Part shown: in pieces, positions 1-10,992 of the stretch
How the letters are laid out: every line of letters starts with the position of its first letter
Position numbering within the stretch: position 1 is the first letter of the stretch
NCBI RefSeq assembly: GCF_003573695.1
Contig: NC_039360.1
Span: forward strand, 60,183,830-60,247,829
DNA: 64,000 bases
DNA from: Papaver somniferum
Lineage: Eukaryota; Streptophyta; Magnoliopsida; Ranunculales; Papaveraceae
Direction of reading: 5' to 3'
The notes under the pieces: generated by a model
What the model saw: only the letters and a program-made list of their open reading frames with translations
Database searches by the model: none
What the model was told of the DNA's origin: nothing
Translations under genes and position numbers: made by a program

Positions 1-1739
1 AAAAGGGTTAACAACCATCGTTTTTTATTTCTAGTAGCTAATGTGAATAATCGATAATCATATTAGCTTGCTATGATGCCACATAATTCTCAAATGTATG
101 GATATTTTGAATAATTCAATCAGTTACTGATACCGGCCCGCGGGAATTATAATATCATAATCTTGTAGTGAGAAAATATTATATTTGGGAATATGTATCT
201 TTTTTTAACATACTCTATCAGAGCACCATCTGTAGCATGTACTAAAGCGCTACATGCTTGCTAGAAGTGATTGGATTTGCTTTTTTAAGCGACATAATCT
301 TATGGAAAAGCTAAATGAGATATTTTGACACCTATTATTTAAAAGAAGCCTTTATCGACTTCATAATGATGTGAGAGAAATTAATATAACATTTTAAGTT
401 AATTAACACCGGCTTATGATAGTGTATATAGTCTCCCCTTGATTATGGCGGGAATTTTTATCTCATATATGAAATCAAGTTTCGCAAAGTATTATCCTAT
501 TAATTCGAGGACATATACTCACAATAATTTATGAGTGATAACAATACCAGGTTGGAAAGTAGATAATGACTCCAATAGCCATAATAAATTGTCCTAAAAT
601 TGTAATCTACTTGAAATACAAACTCAACACTAAATATGAATTTTATTTGTTACAGCCAAAAGCATATAAAATATGCAAATAAATTTCAAATAATTGCATG
701 ACCACTAAAGCCAACAAGATAATGACTTAGAATGGGATTATGGACACTTTCTTTTTCAAAAGAAATTAAATCCAATATCAATTTAGTCGCTACAAGGACT
801 AATGATATATAGGCTAATAAGCTGGGTACGCACTCATTGATATGTTATGTCCTAAAGTACTCCAATTACGACGAGAAAAAAATGAAAATATCTCAATATC
901 CCATAGGAATGCAGCAATTTGTTGTTTCAATGTCATCGGTGTTTGCAATTGAGAATGTTGTAATAATGGTATTTTATCCTTTTAGGATCGATATGGAAAA
1001 AATAAATCTAGTTGGCTTATATGTTTCTTTTTAAGAAAAATATAAAGCAAATCATCATCGTTATTGTTTGTAGAGAAATATCCACTTAGTGATTGATGAA
1101 CAGTTTCTTTAAAAGAATAGAAACTAGCGATTTATTATTAGGTAAAACCATATTTATCGATAAAGGTTTATTGTACCTGCGTCATTCTTTTAGAATCAAC
1201 GAAAAATGTCAAGCCATATTAGATAAAAAAAAATATAATTATGTGAATGCCAATTTTTACACCTCATATTGCATAATCGATATATAAAATCAATACCAAT
1301 TAATTTAAATTATATACCAAAATCATATCAACGACATGGAAAAACAATGTTGTTTTAGTCATTATACATGGAATCCATTTTATGGTTACGAATGGTTTCT
1401 TGTAAAACAAATAGAAACCGAATATAAAAATCACGTGATCTTCATCTAATGGACGAAGATACCAAACTTAATTGGTATTAGGTTTTGCAACCATGCACGT
1501 AATTAATTACTGTAAAGATATTAAACTGCGATAGTAGTACACTAATTTTTGATTATAGTTCTATTGGGGGAATAGAAACTATAAACCATCTTTCGATGGA
1601 TTTTGTCTTCTTTTTATGATAAGAGTTAGAGAAGAAAAGAAAACAATCTTACTCAGAAAAATTGATCACCCAAATAATAAAATTTTATGTTCTGTAAATA
1701 AACATTTAAAATAAACCATTAGCGATAAACTAACAATTA
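1..1739. other. Intergenic AT-rich DNA, no gene recognised
   Basis: Both strands show only short open frames (for example 837-1034 and 1093-1287) with no recognisable domain, no coding-like composition and no splice-supported structure. No LTR ends or primer-binding sites were found. It is probably decayed repeat or ordinary intergenic DNA. Confidence 0.5.
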
Positions 1740-2073
1740 TTTCCTTCGTCCCATAATAAGTGACGTAGTTGAAGTTTGCATAACTCATAAGGCAAAGAGG
1801 GGAGAAGAGTATTTTTAAGTATTTTTTTACAATTAAATCCTGATATGATAATTGGTAAAATTTATTCGTGAACCTTATATAATTCGAAAGCATTTTATAA
1901 CACCTATGTAACGAACAGAAGTATGACTATCAAATTATACATATTTCTTGTAATAATAATTATCAATTAAAATGGTAGTTTTCGAAATATCAACTTGTTG
2001 AATGATACATATCACATATTAGTGATACAAAATTTAAAAAATGAATAGGTCATCTATTGTGGGACGAAGGGAG
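1740..2073. mobile_element. Stowaway-like MITE (Tc1/mariner type)
   Basis: The left end reads TTTCCTTCGTCCCATAATA and the right end, reverse-complemented, reads CTCCCTTCGTCCCACAATA, so the termini are imperfect inverted repeats of the well-known plant Stowaway CTCCCTCCGTCCC type. TA dinucleotides flank both ends (1738-1739 and 2074-2075), as expected for a mariner target duplication. The 334-bp length fits a non-autonomous element; no transposase frame is present. Confidence 0.85.
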
Positions 2074-2262
2074 TACATATTTATTGTGTAAAGATTCAAG
2101 TTGTCATTTTCTTATGCATTCTTGGACAGGAAAAGGGTAGATATACCTTAGGACGATTCTTATGGGGGCGACAAACCCAAACATATGCCATGCTAGGTGG
2201 CTTGGTAAACTGGTTGCGCCATTATGGTAACAAGGTTAAACGATGGAGTCTCTATTGGATGG

Positions 2263-3623
2263 TGATAAGTGCATAATTCATATGATTCTAGTACCCATTC
2301 CATACTTGTTTTAGCTATTATTCTTGCATGTATTCGTGTCATTACTATTATTTTCTATTATTTTCCTCTAATAGGTGAATCATCCAAAAATGAGCTACAA
2401 AGTGCTGAAAATATCTAAGGAGAGAAGTATTCCAAGTATCCAAGTGCCCAAGTCCAAGAGAAGTGGAAGAAGTGCGGCGAAAAGGAGCAAAACGCTCAAA
2501 ATCAAGAGACGGGACAAAGACCAAGCTTAACTCGTTCAAACTGAGAATTTCTCATCACCATCTTGAAGATAATTGAAAAATAAAAATAATGCAAAAAGAA
2601 TGAGGTCATTCCGAGTTCGTACGAAGAAGTTGTGGCCAAAACAAGCTTTTTATCGAATACCGAAGATAATAAAGTATGCAAACGATTACGCATACTTTAA
2701 TTCCGAAAATTTCTGCTGGTACGCATACTTAGCAAGTAGGAAAACGTGTATTCATACCTTGGAAGGCCTAAGGTCACGTTTGGGGTCGTTATTTCATATT
2801 TTTGGGTCGGGTTCTTGAACCGAACTAGATATTTGATGGCCAAGCAATGTAAACCTATAAAAATAGGTATTATGCCTTTCACATATGAATCGATCATCTC
2901 ATATCATAATCTAGGGTTTACCCCTTTAGGGGGAAACCACCATTATTCATCTTCTTTGTAATAGTAGCTAAATCCTTTGTTGATTAAGGATGAATTCAAC
3001 GTTCTAAGCGTGAAGCTTTATTATTAATACAATCTATTGAGAGTTTTTATCATCATCGTTTGTATTTATCATATCTTGGGTTTATGAATGATTCTTAGAT
3101 TGATTTGGGATGCATACTAGATTAGTCTATTGATTGTTCCATCGCTAGTAGAAGTTATGAGATAAGTAATCGTCGATTAACTCTCTACACAAGTAGAAAT
3201 CACGAGACCTTACAGAGGTATTCTTTGGAGCAATCGTGTGTGAAGATAACACCAGCAAGTAAACCTTGATCTAAGAGTTTAACTACTGGGATCAACCTAA
3301 ATTCACAAAGCTTAAGGTGTTCGATTGGATTACACCTTGAGTGATCTACTACTTGGTGGTTCATTGGATAAAATCTGGTAGTCGAGAACTTCCGTATCCA
3401 GTGATTGAAGGAATTTTGGGGATAACACTGATCTAGCTGTTATTCTACGGTTGGTGATGAATGATTCTTACGAACGATAGATAAGTATATTAATCATGTT
3501 AACGCTTGGTAACGGCGAATGATTCCTTGATCATCTATTTTCTTTATTATTGTCTTTATATTCATTTTACAACCAATCCCCATTGTTATTTACTTTATTT
3601 TGCTGATCAAATAACCTATCAAT
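2263..3623 (+). repeat. Element A 5' LTR, left part
   Basis: Matches 28445-28834 at its left end and the stretch ATCAAATAACCTATCAAT at its right end, where element D begins. The middle (roughly 2655-3600) is absent from the 3' LTR but is recognisable in the related LTRs at 54499 and 63042, so it is genuine LTR sequence rather than an insertion. Confidence 0.88.
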
Positions 3624-4141
3624 TGTTAGATATTTTCAATATTGTTTGCCGCTAGCAGAGTCCGAGACAACATCTCGTGGAAATTTTTTCTGGTTTTGAA
3701 TTTTGAAAACCTATTTTGGTTTCCAGAAATTTCTAACGACACGTCTCTTCCCTTAGGGTTTTCTTCCCAAGAGAACCATTAATGGATGCCCGTTGAAAGC
3801 GTCTGTTGGAGATGAAACGACACCTCCAAAAGGTATGAATTCCTCTTTAAATAGTGAGGCTTTCTCCCATATCAATCATCAAAAACTCTTTCTCTCTAAG
3901 CATCTGCAGAATCAATTACAGTGTGTTCTTGGTTGGGTCAAGGGAGTACAACCTTTGAATCCAACTACGTTGTTAGGGTTTCATTGTATCCTGACAGCAA
4001 TATTTGGCTGACCGATTGTACTCGCCAATTTATTGGGAAGGGTCGGAATAATTGCTGAAAAGAATCGCAAGGCCTTGAAGCTCCAGTGATACACCATTCT
4101 TTTCGTCCTTTGTTTTCATCCTTACCCTGATTTTTCCAACA
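3624..4141 (+). repeat. Element D 5' LTR
   Basis: A 518-bp LTR that aligns with 24348-24924 along its length, except that the 3' copy has a G-rich replacement near 24381-24445. The gag ATG follows only 24 bases later, and the usual plant copia primer site (TGGTATCAGAGC) is not visible in between. Confidence 0.92.
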
Positions 4142-4165
4142 GTTTTCAGCAATTAAATTTCAATA

Positions 4166-5868
4166 ATGGAGGGTGAATCTTCAAATTCGAATGTTACTGA
4201 TCAATCTCTGCAAGTGATGAACCAAACCCTAACTCGATTGGAACGTTTTGATGGTGATAATTTTACTCGTTGGCAAGAGACTGTGAAGTTTTTCCTGATC
4301 ACCATCAAGTTGTGGTACATCCTTGATAATGGTTTGGATGAAATTCCTGCACCATCAGAAAAAGACACTGATGATTTGAAGGCCAAAAGGAAGAAGCGTC
4401 AGGAAGATGATTTTATGTGTCGTTGTCATATTTTGAATGCCATGGGGACTAGTGCCTATAATTCCCATCGAAGTATTGCGACTGCAAAGGAATTATGGAC
4501 TAAGCTTGAGAACAAATACAAGATTTCTGAAGCAAGCAACAAGAAATTCCTGATTTCCAACTTCATGGACATTAAAATGGTTGACAGTAAGTCAATATTT
4601 TCCCAGGTCAGTGAATTTTTACTCATTGTTAATCATCTTAAGGATGCTGGATTTGAACTTCTGCCTGCCTTTATTGTCGGAGTCATTATTGTTCGTCTTC
4701 CTCCATCTTGGAATAGTTATAAGAAGAAACTTATGCATGCCGAAACTGACTATGATTTAGAAGGTCTACAGCGTCATCTTCGTATTGAAGAAGACTCTCG
4801 TAAACGAGAAATTAAGGATAGTCAGCAAACTGAAAACCATTCTAAGGTTAATTCTGTAGACGCTTTGAAACCTAAGAATGATACTCAGTTTAAGAAGCAA
4901 CATCCCAACAAGAAGAAGAAAGGAGATTGATACTTCTGTAAGAAACCCGACAATTTTGCTCGTGATTGTCGTCTCAAAAAGAAACAACAAGGACAGAAAA
5001 ATGAGGTAAATATGGTCGAAGACAAACTTGTTATTGTAGTGCAAGCCGCCAATGCCGTTTCTAATAATGAGAGTGGATGGTGGTACGACAATGGTTCAAC
5101 TGTCCACATCTGTAAAGATAGACATCTTTACAAGACATATGAACCAGTTATTGGTGAAGGAAATGAAGTTGTCTCAGCAAACAACTTACACATCAAAGTG
5201 ATTTGCAAAGGCACTGTTGAACTCTCGTTTACTTCGGGAAAGACTGTTACTCTTACTAATGTGTTACATGTCCCTGACATTGTGAAAAACCTTGTTTCTG
5301 GAGACCTTGTTATGAAGGCCGGATTCAAGACGACTTATGAGTCTAGTAATTTTGTCTTGTCCAAAAATGGTGTATTTGTTGGACAAGGATATGCTTGTAA
5401 TGGGATGATTAATCTTAATTTAATAAATAATGGTTCTTCTTATATTGTTGACTCTGTTGATTTATGGTACGGTAGATTAAGACATGTGAATTATGGTTCT
5501 CTTAGAAACATGAAAAGATTAGGATTAATTTATGATTGCAACTTTGATAATGTTTCTAAATGTGAAATATGTGTGCAAGCAAAGATACATAGAATATCCT
5601 TTAAATATGTAGTAAGAAACTCTACCTTGCTTGAATTAGTACATAGTGATGTTGGTGAACTCAAAAATCACATGGCTCGTGGTGGAAACAAATACTATGT
5701 TACTTTTATTGATGATTATACTAGGTATGCTTATACTTACTTGATGAAATCCAAGGATGATGTCTTTGACATGTTTAAAATATACAAAGCAGAAGTAGAG
5801 ACACAATTAGGACAGAAAATTAAGATTTTACGTTCTGATCGTGATGGTGAGTATTTTCCTAATGAATT
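4166..5868 (+). pseudogene. Element D gag, protease and N-terminal integrase, disabled
   Basis: One reading frame from the ATG at 4166 encodes a copia Gag of the UBN2 type (FDGDNFTRW near residue 28), then a CCHC knuckle whose first cysteine codon is now TGA (4928-4930). In the same frame follow the protease segment (WWYDNGSTVHIC, where DSG or DTG is expected), the GAG-pre-integrase zinc-binding region (LWYGRLRHVNYGSL and CEICVQAK) and the integrase core with its first two acidic positions (HSDVGEL; LRSDRDGEY). The frame is cut at 5868 inside integrase by element B; the rest resumes at 10993. Open reading beyond 5868 is LTR sequence of B. The stop, the altered protease triad and the insertion make it non-functional. 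Confidence 0.93.
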
Positions 5869-6539
5869 TGTAGGATCAGAATCTCGCAACAACGACATGC
5901 TTGCGAAATTACTATCAATACATCATGAATACATCGCAGTATGATTTCAGAAATGACATAACAGATGACATCATCTTAAACGTGAGAAAAGTATGATGAT
6001 CGTGCGGAATTTAGGATGTTTGCGAAGTTAACATTTGTAAGTTTGCGAAAATACCGCAAGCCAGATCCGAAATTAGGGGAAATGTTAGTTGTACCCCACC
6101 ATATATGAGCTGTCATCCATTATGTAAATACCTATATAAAGAGAAAGGAAAGAGAGAGAAAGGAGGATAATCAAAAAAGAAAAAGGAGAGAGACACTTTA
6201 GGGGGAAGAAACACTTTGTAGAGAGACACGTTTTGTAGAGAGAGAAAGGGAGGTCAACCTTCTCTTTTGTATTCATCTTCTTCCCCAAAAACTAGATCTA
6301 GAGAGCTCCAAATACTCATTAATGGAGTCTCAATTGTAATCCATATGTAATTACAAACAATCATAGTGAAGATCCCTAACCCCGTGGATGTAGATCACAT
6401 TGATCGAACCACGTAAATCTTGTGTCTTATTTTCTATTTTCATTATCTTTATCTTTATTTTCATATCAATTAAGTTTAGATCTAGAAATCATAGTCATGA
6501 TAATACAAGGGGTGTTTTGTAGGATTTCCTGCAACTACA
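5869..6539 (+). repeat. Element B 5' LTR
   Basis: 671 bp, collinear with 10323-10992 with scattered substitutions. It holds a CTATATAAAG motif near 6130 in a sensible position for a core promoter, followed by a purine-rich GAGAGAAAGGAGG leader. Confidence 0.93.
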
Positions 6540-6542
6540 TTT

Positions 6543-6560
6543 TGGCGCTAGAAACAGGGA
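6543..6560 (+). promoter_or_regulatory. Element B primer-binding-site candidate
   Basis: TGGCGCTAGAAACAGGGA lies three bases inside the 5' LTR. The identical stretch follows the LTR of element C at 13283-13300, which supports a role as the minus-strand primer site. The TGGCGC start implies a tRNA ending GCGCCA; the exact tRNA was not identified. Confidence 0.7.
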
Positions 6561-6869
6561 GGAGTAAAGGATTTATCCCTCCTGTAGCTTGTTGGTTCAA
6601 GAAATTTTCATGAAGATTAGCTACTGTTCATATTTTTCTAGATCTACAAAGTTTAGGTTCAAAAATGGAAATTTTATGGAAGAAATCACACTTTCAGGGA
6701 GTAAACATCATCAACAATTCAAAGACATGAAAAGAGGGAGAGAAAAAAATTAGTTGTTGTGGTGAAATTTAAGGAAAAAATGGAAGTTCCAGTGGAAGAT
6801 TGTCATGTTCAGGAGAAGAAACAAGGGAAAGACGAAGATAAGATAAGAGGCAGGCGCTGTAATTTCTGT

Positions 6870-7550
6870 CACAAACAGAAATTCGCACAGATGGTTTAAG
6901 GTTGAGCGAACAACAAATAGGTCACAGGTTCGAATTCACAGAGACACATATTTTTCATTTTCTTCTCATTTGCATGGGAGAACAAAAGAATAAGGAAAAA
7001 AGTTATGCGGAGAGGTTCTTGCACAATTGGTCCAGAGAGCAGTATGTCCGTTAGTGGTCGCAAGTTCGAATTCGCCTGCGAACATAGTTTTATTCTTTTT
7101 TACAGAGAGCGAAGAAATGAATAATTTCGCAATATTGTTTCATTATTTCGCAAACAAGAGGCAGCACAATTGGTCATCTGCGAAGTTAATGAGTTCATGG
7201 TCGTGTGATCAAGTCCCAACACCTGCGTATTTTTTCGCACAGATATTTCTTTGATTATTTCGCACAGAAGAGAGTTGATGATAATTTTGCAGAGATATTT
7301 CGCAAAGAAGAAGCTTGCACAGTTGGTCAGGAGGCATGAATGCAAGCAGCAGGTCGCGGGATCAATTCTTGCTTCTCGCATGTTTATTTTTGTTACGCGA
7401 AATTTATACAGAAGTGCCTCTCACACAGTTGGAATTTGATCACTTCGCAAGAACTTTGATTACTTCGTAAGAGAGGCTTAGCACAGTTGGTATGGTGCGA
7501 GAAAATCCGAGAAGCAGGTCAAGGGTTCAAATCTCACTTCTCACACTTCT
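6870..7550 (+). repeat. Diverged tandem array of five tRNA-like units
   Basis: Five units each carry an A-box-like GCACARNTGG (starts 6885, 7021, 7164, 7317, 7481) and a B-box-like RGNTCRANTY (starts about 6927, 7063, 7205, 7359, 7524). The A-to-B distance is 41-43 bases in all five, the spacing of a tRNA without an intron. Unit period grows from 136 to 164 bases. The last unit matches the A-box (TTAGCACAGTTGG) and B-box (GGGTTCAAATC) almost perfectly, and unit 4 can form a five-pair T-stem (7356-7360 with 7368-7372, two G-T pairs). No clear anticodon arm or complete cloverleaf is evident, so these are tRNA-derived or SINE-like sequences rather than tRNA genes. Confidence 0.6.
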
Positions 7551-7675
7551 TTTTGCTGCGTGAAATTCATACATTTCAAGGAATTTATTCACTTCTTTGA
7601 CAACAACAGCGACTCACATGAAAGATAAGTACCACTTCCTTGAACATTTTACTTTATACTAAGAACGAATAAAAA

Positions 7676-7960
7676 GATTTTTGATTTGATTTACAAAAAG
7701 CGATTCAATCGCACGATTACAAAGATTTCAATATCTCAAAGATTATAAAGATTACTAAGATTTCAAGATTACAAAGACTTCAAAATTACAAAGATTGCGA
7801 GATTTCAAAATTACAGAAAACTGAGAAAATTCAATTTATATGTTTCTCTAGAATATTTCTTTTGCAGAGAACAAATTTTTTTTTTGATTTGATTTACAAA
7901 ATGCGAAAAAATCGCAGAATTACAAAGATTTCAGAATTATAATGTATTAGAATTTCTCTT
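7676..7960 (+). repeat. AT-rich direct repeats inside element B
   Basis: The motif GATTTGATTTACAAAA occurs about 200 bases apart (near 7681 and 7880), and short ATTACAAAGATTTC-type units are iterated between 7715 and 7830. No coding potential is seen. Confidence 0.6.
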
Positions 7961-8392
7961 GAATATTTACTTTGCTTCAAATGATATGATATTATGAGAA
8001 TGAAAGAGTGGATGAAAGAAATGACAGAAATGAAAGAATGAATGAAAGAGTAAAGAACCGCGAAAATTTCGCAAGAGACAATCTAAGATCCATAAAAATC
8101 TAAGATTAGAATGGGGCGAACCTTTATGGCGTACACCCTAGTTTGCGAATAAAATTTCGCAAGAGGCAAATGTAAGACCTAAAGTGCGTCATAGAAGGGG
8201 GTACATGTTGCATGGCTCAGGGAAAAGGTTACACTGCCCCTAGAACCTGAGTCATGGAGATTTGGGGTCAATAAAACCCATCCAGGAGAGGTACCTTGGA
8301 TTTTCAACCTAAGATTTTGCTTTAGGTTGGACGACTAGGGGTCTCTTCTAAGGAGTGCATAATCTGATCAAGGCGCCGAGGTACACGGTTGA

Positions 8393-8438
8393 GTCAAGAG
8401 TGCCAGGGGCGTCTGGAGCGTACCTTGCCATTCTTGAC
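8393..8438 (+). other. Conserved stem-loop candidate in element B
   Basis: GTCAAGAGTGCCAGG (8393-8407) pairs with CCTTGCCATTCTTGAC (8423-8438), forming a stem of about 14 pairs with a mismatch or bulge and a 15-base loop. The same structure is kept in element C at 18754-18799. Confidence 0.55.
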
Positions 8439-8673
8439 AAGTCTTGTCTTATACTGCACTCGGCCCGAAGAAAACCCCACTTAGGGTGTAGTCTCGTAAC
8501 CATAAGACCTATAGGTTAAAGGGACAAGAGGCTGCGAAAACAACTGGTTGTTGTTAAGACCGGATGGGAGGAGCTAACCTTGTATGGTAGAAGTACGCCT
8601 CCTTGAAGGGGAAACCATGGGGGAGATAAGGGTGGCACCCTCCATTAGGGAGCTGATAAGTGTCTTAAGACGT

Positions 8674-8990
8674 AAATGTCATGATGCTTTTTACTCGTAA
8701 TGGTATTAAGGCTTGTCATATTTGTGCGACAATACTGAAGAGGCAATAATACTAGAGAAAAAGATAAGACGGGATCAATGGGTCATTACATGAAAGTGTG
8801 AAGACGTCCTGCGATTTCGTCGCAAGACGGAAATGTCATGGGGCTTTATTTTCACACGAATATTTAGGCCTGTCATATTGTCGCAACAATCCTGAAGACG
8901 CAATGATACAAAAGAAAAAGTTAAAGCAAGATCAATGGGTTTTTGCATGAAAGTGCAAAAACGTCCTGCGATTTGTCGCAATGACAAGAG
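8674..8990 (+). repeat. Two-copy tandem repeat, period about 157 bp
   Basis: The units begin AAATGTCATG (8674 and 8831) and run through GGCCTGTCATATT-like and AAGATCAATGGG-like segments to CGTCCTGCGATTTCGTCGCA. The corresponding pair lies at about 19040-19350 in element C. Confidence 0.75.
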
Positions 8991-9360
8991 GTGGAAAAGA
9001 AGACCTTTAACTAGGAAGGAAAAATAAGACTACATAAGAAAATGAGTAAGCAAGTAAGCTTGCGAGAATGATTATATGTAAGCAAACAAGCTTGCGAATA
9101 TGTACATGGAAATGAAACTGAGGCAGTGAAAATACCGCAGACTTGATATTATGATCATACTGTTATGAGATACTAATAGTGCAGGAAAGAGGGAAAATGA
9201 AACACAAGTAAGAACTTGTGAAGAACAATAACTACACGAAGAAGAATGCATACACTAAAGAAAAAGGCAGAGATATAAAGAATGGAAGCAATTTAAAGCT
9301 ACATCAATTTTAGACGGCAAAATGAGCTAAGTAACACAGACCTTAACTATACATTGCAAT

Positions 9361-9670
9361 AGATAAGCATTCTCATCATACAAGCATCATAAAAGCATTG
9401 CATAAGCATTTCATGGCATAAACATCGCATACACATTTCATAACATAATCATCACATAAGCATTATGTTCGCATAAGTACTTTACAAAACTGTACGGAAT
9501 AATATTGCAGAATTTCGCAATAATATCGCAGAATTATACAGAATTTCAAAGGATTATTCAAGAATTTCATAAGATTATTCAGAACTTCACAGAATGATTC
9601 AGAATTTCGCAGAATGATTCAAAATTTCGTAGAATGTGTCAGAATTTCGCAGAATGTGATTCTTCTGAAT
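9361..9670 (+). repeat. Short tandem repeats (CATAAGCAT and CAGAATTTCGCAGAATGATT types)
   Basis: 9361-9480 is built of variants of GCATAAGCATTTCAT. 9500-9670 is built of roughly 24-bp units around CAGAATTTCGCAGAATGATT. Non-coding. Confidence 0.7.
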
Positions 9671-10000
9671 GATGTGATTATCTCGCTCAATTATTTTGTA
9701 GAATTAAGTAACTTGAAGATATTATACTATTGCATGAGCACAAAACATGAGACAGAGGCAAGATAAGAATGAAGAAACAACTCGTACATTCAACATTTTC
9801 TCAAGGATTCTACCCTCATAGATAAAGCACAGAGGCAACTATGGATTACCAAGAAAATATTTTATGTTCTTTATCTCCTCGGCAAGAATCATTTCCAAAG
9901 TGGACGTTCACTAATGAACAACAAGAATCCTCACCAAAAATGGAGTAATAATTTCGCACGAATAGAGACAATACTTGTTATTCTCATTCAAGGACGGATA

Positions 10001-10090
10001 CTTCTTATACTTCATCAAGGATACTTCATGCTTCTTATACTTCATCAAGGATACTTCATGCTTCTTATACTTCTTCAAGGATACTTCATA
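10001..10090 (+). repeat. 30-bp minisatellite, three units
   Basis: Three near-identical 30-bp units start at 10001, 10031 and 10061, each containing CTTCTTATACTTCATCAAGG. The opposite-strand open frame here is a by-product of the repeat. Confidence 0.9.
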
Positions 10091-10322
10091 CTTCGCATAC
10101 TTCGAAAGATGATACTTCTTATTTACTTCGCAACATTCCGGAACTTCATAAAAGAATAGAGGCAAGTACGTACTTTTCAAGTCCAGTATTCTTTCGCTCG
10201 TTCCTTCATCAACAAAGATCAAAGACTAGTCCAACAACACGTATCTCGCTCCAACAATTACAACAACAGATTTTTTCCTGAAGATCGCTCTTCAAGCAAT
10301 ATTCAAGAAAAAAGAGGCAAGA

Positions 10323-10992
10323 TGTAGGATCAGAATCTCGCAACAACGACATGCTTGTGAAATTACTAGCAATACATCACGAAGACATCGCAATATGATT
10401 TCAGAAATGACATAACAGATGACATCAGCTTAAACGTGAGAAAAGTATGATGATCGTGCGAAATTTAGGATGTTTGCGAAGTTAACATTTGTAGTTTGCG
10501 AAAATACCGCAAGCTAGATCCGAAATTAGGGGAAATGTTAGTTGTACCCCACCATATATGAGTTGTCATCCATTATGTAAGTACCTATATAAAGAGAAAG
10601 GCAAGAGAGATAAAGGAGGATAATCAAAAAAGAAAAAGGAGAGGGACACTTTAGGGGGAAGACACACTTTGTAGAGAGACATATTTTGTAGAGAGGGAAA
10701 TGGAGGTCAACCTTCTCTTTTGTATTCATTTTATTCCCCAAAAACTAGATCTAGAGAGATCCAAATACTCATTAATGGAGTCTCAATTGTAATCCATATG
10801 TAATTACAAACAATCATAGTGAAGATCCCTAACCCCGTGGATGTAGATCACATTGATCGAACCACGTAAATCTTGTGTCTTATTTTCTATTTTCATTATC
10901 TTTATCTTTATTTTCATATCAAATAAGTTTAGATATAGAAATCATAGTCATGATAATACAAGGGGTGTGTTGTAGGATTTCCTGCAACTACA
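10323..10992 (+). repeat. Element B 3' LTR
   Basis: 670 bp, preceded by the polypurine tract AAGAAAAAAGAGGCAAGA (10305-10322). It ends CTGCAACTACA at 10992 and is followed by TAATT, the altered target duplication. Confidence 0.93.

Larger units (their letters stand above)
8104..9000 (+). other. Conserved non-coding block of element B (shared with C)
   Basis: This stretch is far more GC-rich than its surroundings and is matched by 16930-17040 plus 18597-19370 in element C, by eye at roughly 90% identity over 8390-8650. It contains the hairpin at 8393-8438 and two tandem units downstream. Its conservation between copies that share little else suggests a cis-acting role such as packaging, dimerisation or RNA stability; this is inference. 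Confidence 0.65.
5869..10992 (+). mobile_element. Element B: non-coding LTR retrotransposon (LARD-like), inserted in D integrase
   Basis: Two LTRs of about 670 bp (5869-6539, 10323-10992) start TGTAGGATCAGAATCTCGC and end CTGCAACTACA. The flanks GAATT and TAATT (5864-5868, 10993-10997) are a target duplication with one mismatch, and removing the element rejoins D's integrase in frame. The 3.8-kb interior has no retroviral domain on either strand; short open frames coincide with minisatellites. It shares LTR features, primer-site motif, a conserved block and the AGAGGCAAGA motif before the 3' LTR with element C, so C's family is its likely relative. The interior is rich in TTCGCA/TGCGAA motifs. 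Confidence 0.92.

Noticed and set aside
6878..7550. Functional tRNA genes
   Set aside because: A and B boxes are present, but acceptor stems are weak or ambiguous and no anticodon arm can be drawn with confidence, so they are listed as tRNA-like units only.
8674..8990. CRISPR-like array
   Set aside because: Only two long units of about 157 bp with no unique spacers, in plant retrotransposon DNA.
9911..10222. 103-codon minus-strand frame with repeated KKHEVSL motifs
   Set aside because: It is the translation of the 30-bp minisatellite; the opposite strand is open too, as expected for a repeat whose length is a multiple of three.
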